DNA of 64,000 nucleotides from Geitlerinema sp. PCC 7407 (GTDB taxonomy: Bacteria; Cyanobacteriota; Cyanobacteriia; PCC-7407). Position 1 is the stretch's first letter. Every line of letters begins with the position of its first letter. Below, piece by piece: positions 38,425 to 47,277 of this stretch. Below the pieces are notes generated by a model. It searched no databases. It saw only the letters and a list, made by a program, of their open reading frames with translations, and was not told the DNA's origin. The position numbers and the translations under genes were made by a program. The stretch covers positions 2,220,501 to 2,284,500 of the forward strand of contig NC_019703.1 in the NCBI RefSeq assembly GCF_000317045.1, given 5' to 3'.

Positions 38425-40695
38425 GTGATCCATCTCGATCAGCTGATTGCCACATTGATGCAAGTGGTGATCGAAAATACAGGAGCCGAAACCGGCGCTC
38501 TGGTTCTTCTGGAAGAGGCTCAACTCACCGTAGTGGCTCAATGCAGCAGAAATAAACCGTGTGACCTGGAAAAGCTAGCTCTTACTGACTGTGCAACGAT
38601 TCCTGTCTCCGTCATTCGCGCGGTAGAACGCACTCAAAAAACTTTGGTGCTTGAGGATGCAGTCAGCGAACCGTCTTTTTCCACTGATCCTTATATTCAA
38701 CGCCAACAGACGCGATCGCTCCTATGTATGCCCATTCTTCAGCAAAGCCAGCTGATCGGCATTCTTTATCTAGAGAGCAACCTAAGTACTGGAGTGTTTG
38801 CCCGCGATCGCTTGCAGGTTCTGAAACTGTTAATGGCTCAGGCAGCGATTTCACTAGAAAATGCTCGGTTTTGTGAACAGTTAGAAGACTATACGAAAAC
38901 ACTGGAACGGAAGGTAGAAGCACAAACTCAAGCCCTTCAGCAGGAGATCATCGATCGCGAACGAACAGAAGCCGCATTACGACAAAGTGAAGCGAATTAT
39001 CGCAACCTGCTACAAACCGCGAATTCAGTCATCATTCGCTATGATCCGCAAGGACGGATTCACTACATCAACGATTATGGAATAAAACTCCTCGGCTATG
39101 AAGAAGATCAGATTCTAGGGCGAACGTTATTTGAAACCATCATTCCAGAAGTCGAACTCTCTGGACGCGACGTAAGACCTATGATCCATGATTTACTTCG
39201 TCATCCTCAATCGTACCCGCAAGGTGAGGGTGAAAACCTGTGTCGAGACGGTCGGCGAGTTTGGATGGCCTGGTCGAACCAAGCCATCTTCAATGATCAG
39301 GGAGATGTCGTTGAAATCTTATCGGTTGGCAATGACACCACTCAGCGTAGACAAGCAGAAGAAGCATTGCAACGCAGTGAAGCTAAGTTCCGCAACATCT
39401 TTGAAAACTCGCAGGTTGGCATCTACCGAACCCGCACCGGTGATGGATTAATTCTCAATGCCAATCAACGCTTTGCCGATCTGTTTGGCTTTGATTCACC
39501 CCAAGAGATGATTGGGATTGAACACACCATAGGCTATTGGGTCGATCCCAGCGATCGCCAACAAGGCATTGAGGTGATGAAGCGGGAGGGGGAAGTGCGA
39601 AGCTATGAAGCACAGATGCGAAAACGAGATGGGACAGTGTTTTGGGGGCTTTTCTCTTCTTATTTGAATGCAGCCGAGGACTACATCGAAGGGGTAATTG
39701 CAGATATTAGCGATCGCAAACAGGCAGAAGTCGCGTTGCAAGCCTCTGAAGCGGAACTGCGGGCGCTCTTTTCGGCCATTCCCGATCCGCTATGTATCAT
39801 CAATACTGAAGGGCGATTGCTCTGCACAATCAAAGGAACTTCATCTTATGGAGAGGAGTGTACTGGCAAAACGCTGCATCAACTTTATGCTAAAGAACAA
39901 GCCGATGAATTTCTGAGCTACATTCAGCAGTCGGTGAGAACTCAACAAGTCCTCACCGTTGAATACAGCGATTGGATCGCTGGACGAGAAATCTGGTTTT
40001 CGGCTCGCATTGCCCCGATTCAGCACGAACAGGTGATTTGGTTGGCGCGAGATATTACACCGCAAAAGCAAGCAGAAGCCACCTCAATTCTGGAAGAACG
40101 CAACCGCATGGCACGGGAAATTCATGATACCCTTGCCCAGGCATTTACAGGCATTCTGGCTCAGGTGGGAGCGGCAAATCAGGTGCTAACAGATGATGTC
40201 GAAGCAACTCAAGCACATCTAGACCTGATCAAAGAATTGGCGCGAACTGGACTGACTGAAGCACGGCGATCGGTTGCCGCGCTCCGTCCTCAGCTTTTGG
40301 AGGAAGGCAGTCTACAGAGCGCTCTCCATCGTCTCGTCGCTCAGACTAGATCGGCTGCAATGGATACCACTTTATACTATGAGATTGAGGGTGCAGTGTA
40401 TTCTCTACCTACCGAAGTCGAGAATAACCTACTACGGATCGTACAGGAAGCCTTAACCAATGTGATCAAGCACGCCAACGCTGACGAAATTCGAGTGGAG
40501 CTAATCTATGAGCATGATCAGTTTTGCTTGCGCGTGAAAGACAATGGACAGGGCTTTGGAGTTGGAAGTATTCCATCCTCTGAGGGATTTGGCTTACTCG
40601 GCATGAGCGAGCGGGCAGAGCGCATCGGCGCGCAGCTCACGATTCGGAGCCAACCGGGGCGGGGAACAGAGATTGTAGTAGTGGTTGGGGTGTAG
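38425..40695 (+). CDS. GAF-PAS-PAS-PAS histidine kinase, NarX/LiaS type
   Basis: The product has 756 residues from GTG 38425. A GAF domain opens the protein (residues 1-150, IHLDQLIATLMQVVIENTGAETGALVLLEE), followed by a coiled coil. Three PAS domains follow (about 185-310, 315-435 and 440-550). The dimerisation/HisKA_3 region has H567 in MAREIHDTLAQAFTGIL, and HATPase has NNLLRIVQEALTNVIKHANA and GFGLLGMSERA. There is no membrane segment. The GAF has almost no N-terminal margin, and in related long cyanobacterial proteins it follows kinase/AAA domains, so this may be a cut-down descendant. The LuxR-type regulator starts 4 bp after the stop. Confidence 0.92.
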   Translation: MIHLDQLIATLMQVVIENTGAETGALVLLEEAQLTVVAQCSRNKPCDLEKLALTDCATIPVSVIRAVERTQKTLVLEDAVSEPSFSTDPYIQRQQTRSLLCMPILQQSQLIGILYLESNLSTGVFARDRLQVLKLLMAQAAISLENARFCEQLEDYTKTLERKVEAQTQALQQEIIDRERTEAALRQSEANYRNLLQTANSVIIRYDPQGRIHYINDYGIKLLGYEEDQILGRTLFETIIPEVELSGRDVRPMIHDLLRHPQSYPQGEGENLCRDGRRVWMAWSNQAIFNDQGDVVEILSVGNDTTQRRQAEEALQRSEAKFRNIFENSQVGIYRTRTGDGLILNANQRFADLFGFDSPQEMIGIEHTIGYWVDPSDRQQGIEVMKREGEVRSYEAQMRKRDGTVFWGLFSSYLNAAEDYIEGVIADISDRKQAEVALQASEAELRALFSAIPDPLCIINTEGRLLCTIKGTSSYGEECTGKTLHQLYAKEQADEFLSYIQQSVRTQQVLTVEYSDWIAGREIWFSARIAPIQHEQVIWLARDITPQKQAEATSILEERNRMAREIHDTLAQAFTGILAQVGAANQVLTDDVEATQAHLDLIKELARTGLTEARRSVAALRPQLLEEGSLQSALHRLVAQTRSAAMDTTLYYEIEGAVYSLPTEVENNLLRIVQEALTNVIKHANADEIRVELIYEHDQFCLRVKDNGQGFGVGSIPSSEGFGLLGMSERAERIGAQLTIRSQPGRGTEIVVVVGV

Positions 40696-40699
40696 GGTG

Positions 40700-41338
40700 A
40701 TGACGATTCCACACCCCACACCCCCCATTCAAGTTCTGATTGCAGACGATCATGCTATTTTTCGGCAAGGTTTAGCCACGATTATTGACCGTGACCCAGA
40801 GATGCAGGTGATTGCCCAAGCCGAAAATGGGGAACAGGCGATCGCGCTCTTTGAGGCACACCAGCCGGATGTCACGCTGATGGATCTGCGAATGCCAGAA
40901 GTGGAAGGAGTTGCCGCCATTGCTGCAATTTGTGCGATCGCTAAATCTGCCCGGATTATTGTGCTGACCACCTATGATAGCGACGAAGATATCTATCGGG
41001 GATTGCAGGCAGGCGCAAAAGGATATCTGTTGAAAGAAACTGAACCAGACGAACTTCTGAATGCCATTCGCACCGTTCATCGAGGTCAGCAGTATATTCC
41101 GCCGGATGTGGGCGCAAAGTTGGCACAGCGCCTCAGCAATCCAGAACTGAGTGAACGCGAGCTAGAAGTACTCCGCTCCCTAGCACAGGGAATGAGTAAT
41201 GCCGATATTGCGGATGCTTTGAGTATTGGTGAAGGTACGGTCAAATCTCATGTCAATCGGATTTTGAATAAGTTAGATGTGAGCGATCGCACCCAGGCCG
41301 TAATTGTTGCTGTCAAACGCGGCATTGTCAGTTTATAG
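40700..41338 (+). CDS. NarL/LuxR-family response regulator
   Basis: The 212-residue protein has a receiver domain at 10-125 (VLIADDH, phospho-acceptor D62 in LMDLRMPEVEG, VLTTYDSD) and a LuxR-type HTH at about 150-210 (LSERELEVLRSLAQGMSNADIADALSIGEGTVKSHVNRILNKL). It is the cognate partner of the upstream kinase, 4 bp away. The start ATG at 40700 is chosen because the receiver domain begins right after it; the frame reaching 40685 overlaps the kinase. It probably regulates nearby accessory genes. Confidence 0.93.
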   Translation: MTIPHPTPPIQVLIADDHAIFRQGLATIIDRDPEMQVIAQAENGEQAIALFEAHQPDVTLMDLRMPEVEGVAAIAAICAIAKSARIIVLTTYDSDEDIYRGLQAGAKGYLLKETEPDELLNAIRTVHRGQQYIPPDVGAKLAQRLSNPELSERELEVLRSLAQGMSNADIADALSIGEGTVKSHVNRILNKLDVSDRTQAVIVAVKRGIVSL

Positions 41339-41514
41339 GATGCACTTTCGATCCCATGGGGATTCTAACTTAAGTTAGAGTCAGCCTTCTACTTTGCGAT
41401 AGAAAGGTTACTCTATCCATTTCTACTAGATAACTTTCAACTCGCTATAGACGACAGTTTGAAAGTGATTTTCTATATTGAATTTATGCAAACAGTTATG
41501 CAGTCAGACAATAA

Positions 41515-41769
41515 ATCGATGATCAGAGCGGCAATGCGCTCATTCAACTGACGGATGTAGCCATCTACTACGAGCTGTCGAACTATCCCCATCAAAAAGG
41601 GACGCTTGAATAGTTGCGATCGCAACTCTCTCGTTCAGTTTCAGGTGAATTTGCTCGCTGCCCGCAAAATCCATTTCAGCGTAAGTTCAAGGATCATCTT
41701 GAACACTCGGCGATTAGAATTCGCCAAAGCACATTGAGCGATTTCTTATCTCGAGCTCACCTTAAATAG
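41515..41769 (+). pseudogene. Decayed coding fragment with internal stop
   Basis: One frame reads IDDQSGNALIQLTDVAIYY, ELSNYPHQKGTLE, an in-frame TAG (41611-41613), then LRSQLSRSVSGEFARC, PQNPFQRKFKDHLEHSAI and RQSTLSDFLSRAHLK before TAG. Protein-like sequence continues cleanly on both sides of the stop in the same frame, suggesting a recently broken gene of unknown family. No start codon or ribosome site remains. I cannot name the parent gene. Confidence 0.4.
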
Positions 41770-41801
41770 GCTTTAGAAATTATTTAAATAGGAGTATAAA
41801 A

Positions 41802-42239
41802 GTGCCTCAGGCAAGCTTTTTACAGCGTTTGTTAGCTTGGTTGATTGATCAAGCGATCCTCATCATTCTCTATTCGCTAGCGATGTTTATCATTGGATTA
41901 GCTATTGGAGTTTATAAACAGAGTCAAATACAGATTCCCAACTTAATACTGTTTATAGGCTTGATCGGATTTCTGTTTGTCCTCTGGCTTGAGCATTTTT
42001 TATACTTTGGCTACTTTTGGAGTCATCGAGAACGATCCATTGGGATGGGAATGATGAGTATCCGAGTTGTCAAAGCTGATCACACTTCTTTGTCTTTTAT
42101 AGGAGCAGGTTTGCGCGGTTCGATCGGATACTACCTGAGTGGTCTGATCTTTTGTTTAGGTTACCTCTGGTTCTTTATCGATGAACAGCAGCAAACTTGG
42201 CACGACAAGATTTTTAATACGGTCGTGTTGAAGGGATGA
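41802..42239 (+). CDS. RDD-family membrane protein
   Basis: The 145-residue product starts at GTG 41802. The family signature is LLAWLIDQAILIILYSLAMFI (R and D of the RDD motif in helix 1). Three to four membrane helices follow, and the C-terminal QTWHDKIFNTVVL is the usual RDD end. Some relatives act as Na+/H+ antiporters, but most are uncharacterised. It precedes a thioredoxin-fold gene by 49 bp in the same direction. Confidence 0.82.
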   Translation: MPQASFLQRLLAWLIDQAILIILYSLAMFIIGLAIGVYKQSQIQIPNLILFIGLIGFLFVLWLEHFLYFGYFWSHRERSIGMGMMSIRVVKADHTSLSFIGAGLRGSIGYYLSGLIFCLGYLWFFIDEQQQTWHDKIFNTVVLKG

Positions 42240-42288
42240 ACGTTGAACCAGAAGATATGCGACAGAGTTCCCTGCCTGATATAGAAAG

Positions 42289-42846
42289 ATGAATGACTAT
42301 CATAGCCACAGTCCTTTACTTGTACCCCCTTCAACCCAAGATTGGATGCAAGGTGTGCTGAGTGCCAGGGTAGTACTGGTGATGTATGGAGATTATCAAG
42401 ACCCCAGAAGTGCGGATGCTTACAAGCTGATTAAAGGAATCAAACAAAAGCTTAGTGCTTCTTTTGGCGAAGATTATTTATGCTTTGTCTTCCGTCATTT
42501 TCCGCAAACACACATTCATCCTCATGCTCAACGAGCTACCGAAGTTGCTGAAGCCGCCGCTGCCCAAGGACAGTTTTGGTTAATGCATGACACTTTATTT
42601 GCCCATCAACAGAAGTTAGAGAACGGCTACCTTGTAGAGTATGCCAATGATCTGGGACTTGATATTCCTCAGTTTCTCAAAGACTTGTCTAAACACGCGC
42701 ATGTCGATCGCATCAACAAAGATATCGAAGGTGGAATAAACAGTGGAGTGACAACGGCTCCAGCCCTATTCATTAATAGCATTCGATATACCGGATGCTG
42801 GAGAATGACAGAGTTAATGACAGCCATTGGCGCTGCAAATCACTAA
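42289..42846 (+). CDS. DsbA-like thioredoxin-fold protein lacking the CxxC site
   Basis: The 185-residue protein follows the DsbA/NhaA-C-terminal pattern: VVLVMYGDYQDPRSADAY where active members have YGDYECPYCG, then FVFRHFPQTHIHPHAQRATEVAEAAAAQGQFWLMHDTLF, and the cis-proline loop GVTTAPALFIN. Both active-site cysteines are replaced (DPRS, residues 38-41), so a thiol oxidase role is unlikely. It may bind a ligand or have a glutathione-transferase-like or scaffolding function. No signal peptide is present. Confidence 0.8.
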   Translation: MNDYHSHSPLLVPPSTQDWMQGVLSARVVLVMYGDYQDPRSADAYKLIKGIKQKLSASFGEDYLCFVFRHFPQTHIHPHAQRATEVAEAAAAQGQFWLMHDTLFAHQQKLENGYLVEYANDLGLDIPQFLKDLSKHAHVDRINKDIEGGINSGVTTAPALFINSIRYTGCWRMTELMTAIGAANH

Positions 42847-42956
42847 GCTCTATTCTGCCTAATCTGCTTGGTGGCGCTCGTAAGACATCTAATGTCAATG
42901 ACTAGTTTTCGTCTTTTTCTTCACACTAGTATGTGATTCAAAAGCGGGTAGAACAA

Positions 42957-43244
42957 ATGAACAAGATTCTGTCCAGGTTTCAACAATCCCCACGAGTCAT
43001 CTCAGCAATAATCCTAGCTGGCCTATTGCTGCTGTTCAGTTTTCCATCCCTGGCTCAAATTCGTCCACAAGTGATTCCCAGAATTGAAGTGATTGGAAGT
43101 TCTGAAGAAATTCTACCCGCTTACCGTTTAGTGATTAGCCGACCTCAGGACATTGTGTATGTTTTCTGTCCTGCGAATTTTGAGCCTGAGTTGAACTATC
43201 TACGAAATGTGAAAGCAGTTCAGTGTAAGCGCTATCGCAGGTAA
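42957..43244 (+). CDS. Small exported protein of unknown function
   Basis: From ATG 42957 (GTG 42933 is an in-frame alternative) the product is 95 residues. A signal peptide (VISAIILAGLLLLFSFPSLAQ, cleavage after SLA) is followed by a mature part of about 65 residues with two cysteines (YVFCPANFE...VKAVQCKRYRR) that could form a disulphide. No family is recognised. It sits between the thioredoxin-fold gene and an exported CMD-family gene, all exported or redox-related. Confidence 0.6.
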   Translation: MNKILSRFQQSPRVISAIILAGLLLLFSFPSLAQIRPQVIPRIEVIGSSEEILPAYRLVISRPQDIVYVFCPANFEPELNYLRNVKAVQCKRYRR

Positions 43245-43264
43245 CTAGCGAAGGAACAATCGCC

Positions 43265-43810
43265 ATGTCAACTGATGAGAACAAAGTTATCGCACCATCT
43301 CGACAGACTATGGATTCGAGAAACCTCATCAACAAGATAATCACTGCTTTAGGATGCATTTTTGTGACGTTACTCGTTGTGTTTTTACCTGCTACTACTA
43401 CTGCACAAACTCGACCAGCAATGATTGCACCACAAGCTCAACCAGAACAGAGCCGCCGTGAGCAAGGCAATCAAGTTATCAATAAGCTAACCGGGGGAGC
43501 AGGACAACCCGTACTCAATGCTCTCCGTCAGGATTTTCCGTTTCTTGCAGATGCGATCGTAGACTATTCCCTCGGTGATGTCTGGTCACGTCAGGAACTA
43601 GACGATCGCACCCGTCAGCTTGCCACCGTTGCTGCCTTTGCCGCCGCTGGAAATCTGCCACAACTGAAAATTCATGCGGGCTATGCCCTCAGACTTGGCG
43701 TAACGCAAAACGAACTTAAAGAAATCATTTACCTCACCACAGTAACGGCTGGTTTTCCGCGCTCAATTGATGCGGCACAAGCAATGAGAGAAGTCTTCAC
43801 CGCGCAATAA
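43265..43810 (+). CDS. Exported carboxymuconolactone decarboxylase-family protein
   Basis: The product has 181 residues. An N-terminal anchor/signal (about 20-48, IITALGCIFVTLLVVFLPATTTAQ) precedes a CMD/AhpD-like helical domain: DFPFLADAIVDYSLGDVWSRQELDDRTRQLATVAAFAAAGNLPQLKIHAGYALRLGVTQNELKEII. The histidine of HAGYAL is kept, but the AhpD C-x-x-C cysteines are absent, as in 4-carboxymuconolactone decarboxylases. Export is unusual for this fold. It lies 20 bp after the small exported protein and 63 bp before an SDR gene. Confidence 0.83.
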   Translation: MSTDENKVIAPSRQTMDSRNLINKIITALGCIFVTLLVVFLPATTTAQTRPAMIAPQAQPEQSRREQGNQVINKLTGGAGQPVLNALRQDFPFLADAIVDYSLGDVWSRQELDDRTRQLATVAAFAAAGNLPQLKIHAGYALRLGVTQNELKEIIYLTTVTAGFPRSIDAAQAMREVFTAQ

Positions 43811-43873
43811 AACGCTTTAGCACTGCACCATAAGTTCGCTCGATAACCGCAAAATAAATAGGAGATAAGGCTC

Positions 43874-44614
43874 ATGACGGCGAATGAAGACACTCAAAAA
43901 GTTATTGCGATTACTGGAGCCAGTAGCGGGATTGGTGAAGCAACGGCTAGATTGCTGGCCCGTCAAGGTTTGCGGGTTGTGTTAGGGGCGCGGCGCACCG
44001 ATCGACTAGAGGCGATCGCTACCGAAATTCGCTCTAAAGGTGGCGAAGCAGAATACCGTACCCTGGATGTTACCAACCTTGAAGATATGCAAGCCTTTGT
44101 CGAGTTTGCCCAAGCTAAATTTGGTCGCCTTGATGTTGTGGTGAACAATGCAGGCGTGATGCCACTCTCCAGGCTAGAGATGCTAAAGATCGATGAATGG
44201 AACCGCATGATTGATGTCAACATTCGCGGTGTCCTTCACGGCATTGCTGCTGCGCTACCTCTCTTTAAGCAGCAACGATCAGGGCAGTTTGTCAATCTAT
44301 CCTCGATCGGCGGACACAACGTCTATCCAACCGCTGCCGTATACTGCGCCACTAAGTTTGCAGTATGGGCGATTTCTGAGGGACTACGGCAAGAATCGAC
44401 CGACATCCGGGTTACGGTGATTTCGCCTGGAGTGACGGCCACTGAACTGGCCAGCACGATCACAGATGCTGAAGCAGCGGCATGGGTGGAGGAATTTCGT
44501 GGGGCCGTGATTCCAGCCGATGCGATCGCGCGGGCGATTGCCTTTGCGATCGCGCAACCCCTAGAGGTGGATGTAAATGAAATCATTGTTCGACCGACTG
44601 GGCAAATGAGCTAA
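43874..44614 (+). CDS. Short-chain dehydrogenase/reductase
   Basis: The product has 246 residues. The cofactor motif is ITGASSGIGEATA (TGxxxGxG, residues 13-25), NNAGV is at 91-95, and the catalytic set is S144, Y157 and K161 (VYCATKFAV). The basic residue in GARRTDR after strand 2 favours NADPH. It resembles YdfG/clavulanate-dehydrogenase-type SDRs that reduce aldehydes or 3-hydroxy acids, but the substrate is unknown. AGGAGATAAG precedes the ATG. The tail of an aldo/keto reductase follows immediately. Confidence 0.92.
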   Translation: MTANEDTQKVIAITGASSGIGEATARLLARQGLRVVLGARRTDRLEAIATEIRSKGGEAEYRTLDVTNLEDMQAFVEFAQAKFGRLDVVVNNAGVMPLSRLEMLKIDEWNRMIDVNIRGVLHGIAAALPLFKQQRSGQFVNLSSIGGHNVYPTAAVYCATKFAVWAISEGLRQESTDIRVTVISPGVTATELASTITDAEAAAWVEEFRGAVIPADAIARAIAFAIAQPLEVDVNEIIVRPTGQMS

Positions 44615-44615
44615 A

Positions 44616-44700
44616 TCTCGGATTACCCTTACACCGGAAGATCTGCAGCGCATTGGAATAGTTGCACCAAAAGGAATTGCTTTTGACAACACACCTTGTT
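44616..44700 (+). pseudogene. 3' remnant of an aldo/keto reductase gene
   Basis: One frame reads RITLTPEDLQRIGIVAPKGIAFDN, the C-terminal end typical of aldo/keto reductases of the YdhF/AKR13 type (...LTPEDLxRIxxIAPKG...). No upstream part of such a gene is present; the SDR gene ends directly before it. A GGGAGTT tandem follows at 44699-44716. It is left over from a deletion or replacement event. Confidence 0.6.
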
Positions 44701-44792
44701 GGGAGTTGGGAGTTGGGATCGGCAGTGAGTCCGTTGATTCATGAACCCATCAGTAACTTGAATCAGCAACTCGATCAAAGGAGTTTATCACC

Positions 44793-45518
44793 ATGTCTAA
44801 AGTATCTTCTAACCACCCACAAAAGCCCCCTGCCGCGATCGCACCAAACAGGGTTTCCCGTCCAGGCTGGCTTGAGATCGTTGTCGGCCTCGTCGTCTAT
44901 TTAATCGTAGGGTTCGGAGGCGTCCGGTTGTTCGAGCAATTCGGTCTTGACCCCGTAGTTCACGGTCTGATCTTGACTGCATGGACTGGCGTCGCCACGC
45001 TGAGCGCGTTCGCAGTGGCTGCGCGGCTGCGGATTCATTCCCTGAGTGCCTTCGGCGTGCGTCGGACCTCCGGACGCTGGCTCCTGATCGGCGTCGGAGT
45101 AGGACTGGTTGCCTTCGTGCTCAAGAGTCTGGCGATCCTAGCCTGGGTTCAGATCACTGGGGACACGAACAATGTCCAGGATGTTTATGGAGATGGCGCT
45201 CGCGGCGGGTTACTGTCTCTGGTTTTGAGCACGGTGTTCATTTCCGTCTTCTCACCCCTTGGTGAGGAACTGCTCTACCGAGGCATTATCACCAACGCGC
45301 TGCTGCGCTACGGTTCATTCGTTGGGGTCGTGGGCAGTACTGTGATCTTCGCTCTCATGCATGGGATCAACAACATCTTTCCCGCTGCTGTGGTGGCTGG
45401 TCTCGCCACTGCCGAGGTCTTCCGCCGCAGCGGATCGATCTGGCCCGGTCTCGTCGTCCACTTCGTTTTTAACCTGCCCTCATTCCTGTTGATGGTGTTG
45501 TTCAGCAGCACGGGCTAA
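44793..45518 (+). CDS. CPBP-family intramembrane glutamic protease
   Basis: The 241-residue protein has seven or eight helices. Catalytic motif 1 is SPLGEELLYRGIITNAL (EE-x-x-x-R), motif 2 is VIFALMHGINN (histidine), and LVVHFVFN provides the terminal H-x-x-x-N. CPBP proteins include Rce1-like CAAX proteases and bacteriocin-immunity proteins. AAAGGAG lies well placed before the ATG. Its G/C-rich codons and lack of HIP1 differ from its neighbours and point to a separate origin. A second CPBP gene follows 28 bp later. Confidence 0.9.
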   Translation: MSKVSSNHPQKPPAAIAPNRVSRPGWLEIVVGLVVYLIVGFGGVRLFEQFGLDPVVHGLILTAWTGVATLSAFAVAARLRIHSLSAFGVRRTSGRWLLIGVGVGLVAFVLKSLAILAWVQITGDTNNVQDVYGDGARGGLLSLVLSTVFISVFSPLGEELLYRGIITNALLRYGSFVGVVGSTVIFALMHGINNIFPAAVVAGLATAEVFRRSGSIWPGLVVHFVFNLPSFLLMVLFSSTG

Positions 45519-45546
45519 TAGGACAGATCATCTGGAGATTAAACCA

Positions 45547-46335
45547 ATGGCAATTCTGAAACAATTCGGGATTTTATTTGTATTGGGCAGTATAGGGATT
45601 GTGATGTTTACGATCACGTCTATTCCTTTAATCGAGCAACAGTTAGCGAAACTATCTCCAGAAAAACTGGAAACAGTGCCACCATTGGGGATTTTAATGC
45701 TTCTGCAAGGACTACAATATTCAGTTCTACTAGCAATCAGCATTCTAATCGGCATTGGTTGTGCCTATCGCGTTGGATTACGCTCTCATTTGATTGATCA
45801 TTGGGTGTTTCATACCGCTCATTCTCTATCTTTTGTTGTTGAGATAAAGTGGAGCTTGGGTGTGGGCGCAGCGACAGCAATCGTTCTCTTCTTGCTCGAT
45901 CGGCTGATGCAGCCTGCCTTACCTGAAGCACTACAGGCAGCCAATACAGAGCCAAGTGGGTTGAATTTGCTCACAGCAATGTCCTATGGCGGCATCACTG
46001 AGGAGATTTTGATGCGCTGGGGTTTAATGTCGCTGCTTGTTTGGATCGCGTGGAAAGGGCTAAAACAAGGCGTTACGCTGCCCAGTCAAGGGATTTACCA
46101 GAGTGCGATCGTTCTAGCCGCGTTGGTATTTGGACTGCTACACCTGCCAGCGACTGCCGCGATCGCTCCCCTCACTCCAATTGTGATTATTCGGGCGTTG
46201 TTACTGAATGGGATTGCGGGAGTCGCGTTTGGCTGGCTCTTTTGGCAATATTCGCTAGAGGCTGCAATGTTAGCCCACATCAGCGTTCACGTTCTTAACT
46301 CTGTTCTTAGCAGTTTATCGGCAAAGTTGGCTTAA
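45547..46335 (+). CDS. CPBP-family membrane protease-like protein
   Basis: The 262-residue protein carries GGITEEILMRWGL (EE-x-x-x-R), FGLLHLPATAA with the second-motif histidine, and AHISVHVLNSVL (H-x-x-x-N) at the end. A long N-terminal part with two helices is separated from the catalytic core by a basic loop. It is only distantly similar to the CPBP protein just upstream, so the pair is not a recent duplication. GGAG is 9 bases upstream of the ATG. Role unknown; protein maturation or bacteriocin immunity are family precedents. Confidence 0.85.
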   Translation: MAILKQFGILFVLGSIGIVMFTITSIPLIEQQLAKLSPEKLETVPPLGILMLLQGLQYSVLLAISILIGIGCAYRVGLRSHLIDHWVFHTAHSLSFVVEIKWSLGVGAATAIVLFLLDRLMQPALPEALQAANTEPSGLNLLTAMSYGGITEEILMRWGLMSLLVWIAWKGLKQGVTLPSQGIYQSAIVLAALVFGLLHLPATAAIAPLTPIVIIRALLLNGIAGVAFGWLFWQYSLEAAMLAHISVHVLNSVLSSLSAKLA

Positions 46336-46477
46336 GGTTTGGCATAGATCTCATAGGGCTATCACTGCCCAAAAAGCTTTACCGTGAAAGGTTTTACAAA
46401 AAAGGCTTTAAAGATAGTGGGCGATGCCTACCACTTGAATTGATGCTCAACTCTACGGTTTTACGGTGGTAAATCAC

Positions 46478-46765
46478 ATGATTCAGTACAAAGATTTTGC
46501 GCCTCGGATTACTGAACGGGGACCCTTTGGCGGAGCTTCCGATTATGAATCTTTCTCTGATGTTGTGAGTGCTGTTAATCAGTGGATCGGAAGTGCAGCG
46601 ATACAGGTGATCAATGTTGAAACTGTTGTTTTACCCGATCGCATCGAAGGCACAAGTGATGGTGTCTACGGATTGACGACCAGTAATGCTTTCTACCCAG
46701 TGATGATCAGCCAGGGGCTTGCAATCAACTACTTTCAATGTGTGCGTGTGTGGTACAGAGAATAG
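46478..46765 (+). CDS. Small cyanobacterial protein with INVETVVLP motif
   Basis: The product has 95 residues from ATG 46478 (GTG 46466 possible). It contains FAPRITERGPFGG, VVSAVNQWI, VINVETVVLPDRIEGTSDG and a closing CVRVWYRE. Small proteins with a VN-x-W helix, VINVETVVLP and F-x-RVWYR ending recur in cyanobacteria, with no assigned function. A decayed copy of this gene lies 5.2 kb downstream (51790-51970), there directly ahead of ridA. This shows that the gene was originally paired with a RidA gene. Confidence 0.7.
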   Translation: MIQYKDFAPRITERGPFGGASDYESFSDVVSAVNQWIGSAAIQVINVETVVLPDRIEGTSDGVYGLTTSNAFYPVMISQGLAINYFQCVRVWYRE

Positions 46766-46793
46766 GCTTTGCTGGAGAAGAAACAACGATTTA

Positions 46794-47158
46794 CCTTGTT
46801 TACTTTCCTGTATCTTGCGCCGGGAGTTTGCCTGAGGGCGATCACGCTTGGATACCCAAACCTGCCTTCGGGTCTTTAAACCAGCCTGTTGATCAGCGCA
46901 GGAGTATCCTACTTTGTTTGTATTCTCAGTACCTTCCCATTTTGGCGGGAGGCGACGAGCCGCTTCTACCGCAGACGGAATTCAGCAATCACTCTGCCCT
47001 GGTTGGTGATTGGAGTGAACATGATTGTGGCGGTCTGGGAGCTTCAAAGTCAGAACTGGACAATGGAAGCCATTTTACAAGCGTTTTCGCGTCTATTAGC
47101 CGTCTTAATACTTGCAGAAATCATTGTGATTACATGGCGAGTGAATCCTGAACCTTAG
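46794..47158 (+). pseudogene. Interrupted small membrane-protein gene
   Basis: One frame reads FTFLYLAPGVCLRAITLGYP, NLPSGL, an in-frame TAA (46878-46880), then TSLLISAGVSYFVCILSTFPFW, NSAITLPWLVIGVNMIVAVWELQ and LLAVLILAEIIVITWRVNPEP, ending at 47158. Three hydrophobic helices with sensible loops suggest a four-helix membrane protein broken by the stop; a TTG at 46889 might still start the second half. It lies exactly where the parallel copy at 51970-52015 has only about 50 bp between the INVETVVLP gene and ridA, so it was inserted there. Confidence 0.45.
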
Positions 47159-47183
47159 TATCTAAATCAGAACAAGGAACACC

Positions 47184-47228
47184 ATGAATAAGCCCAAGTT
47201 TTTTATCAACCGCTTTCATACAGGTTGA
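47184..47228 (+). pseudogene. 5' remnant of a ridA gene
   Basis: ATGAATAAGCCCAAGTTTTT and the preceding GGAACACC match the start of the intact ridA gene at 52024 (ATGAATAAGCCCGAATTTTT). After nine matching or near-matching codons the frame runs into INRFHTG and a stop at 47226-47228. The rest of the gene has been replaced by the next membrane-protein gene. Confidence 0.7.
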
Positions 47229-47277
47229 GCCGAATAGTACAGATATAGAGTTGAAGTGCAACTCTGGGGTGAGCATT

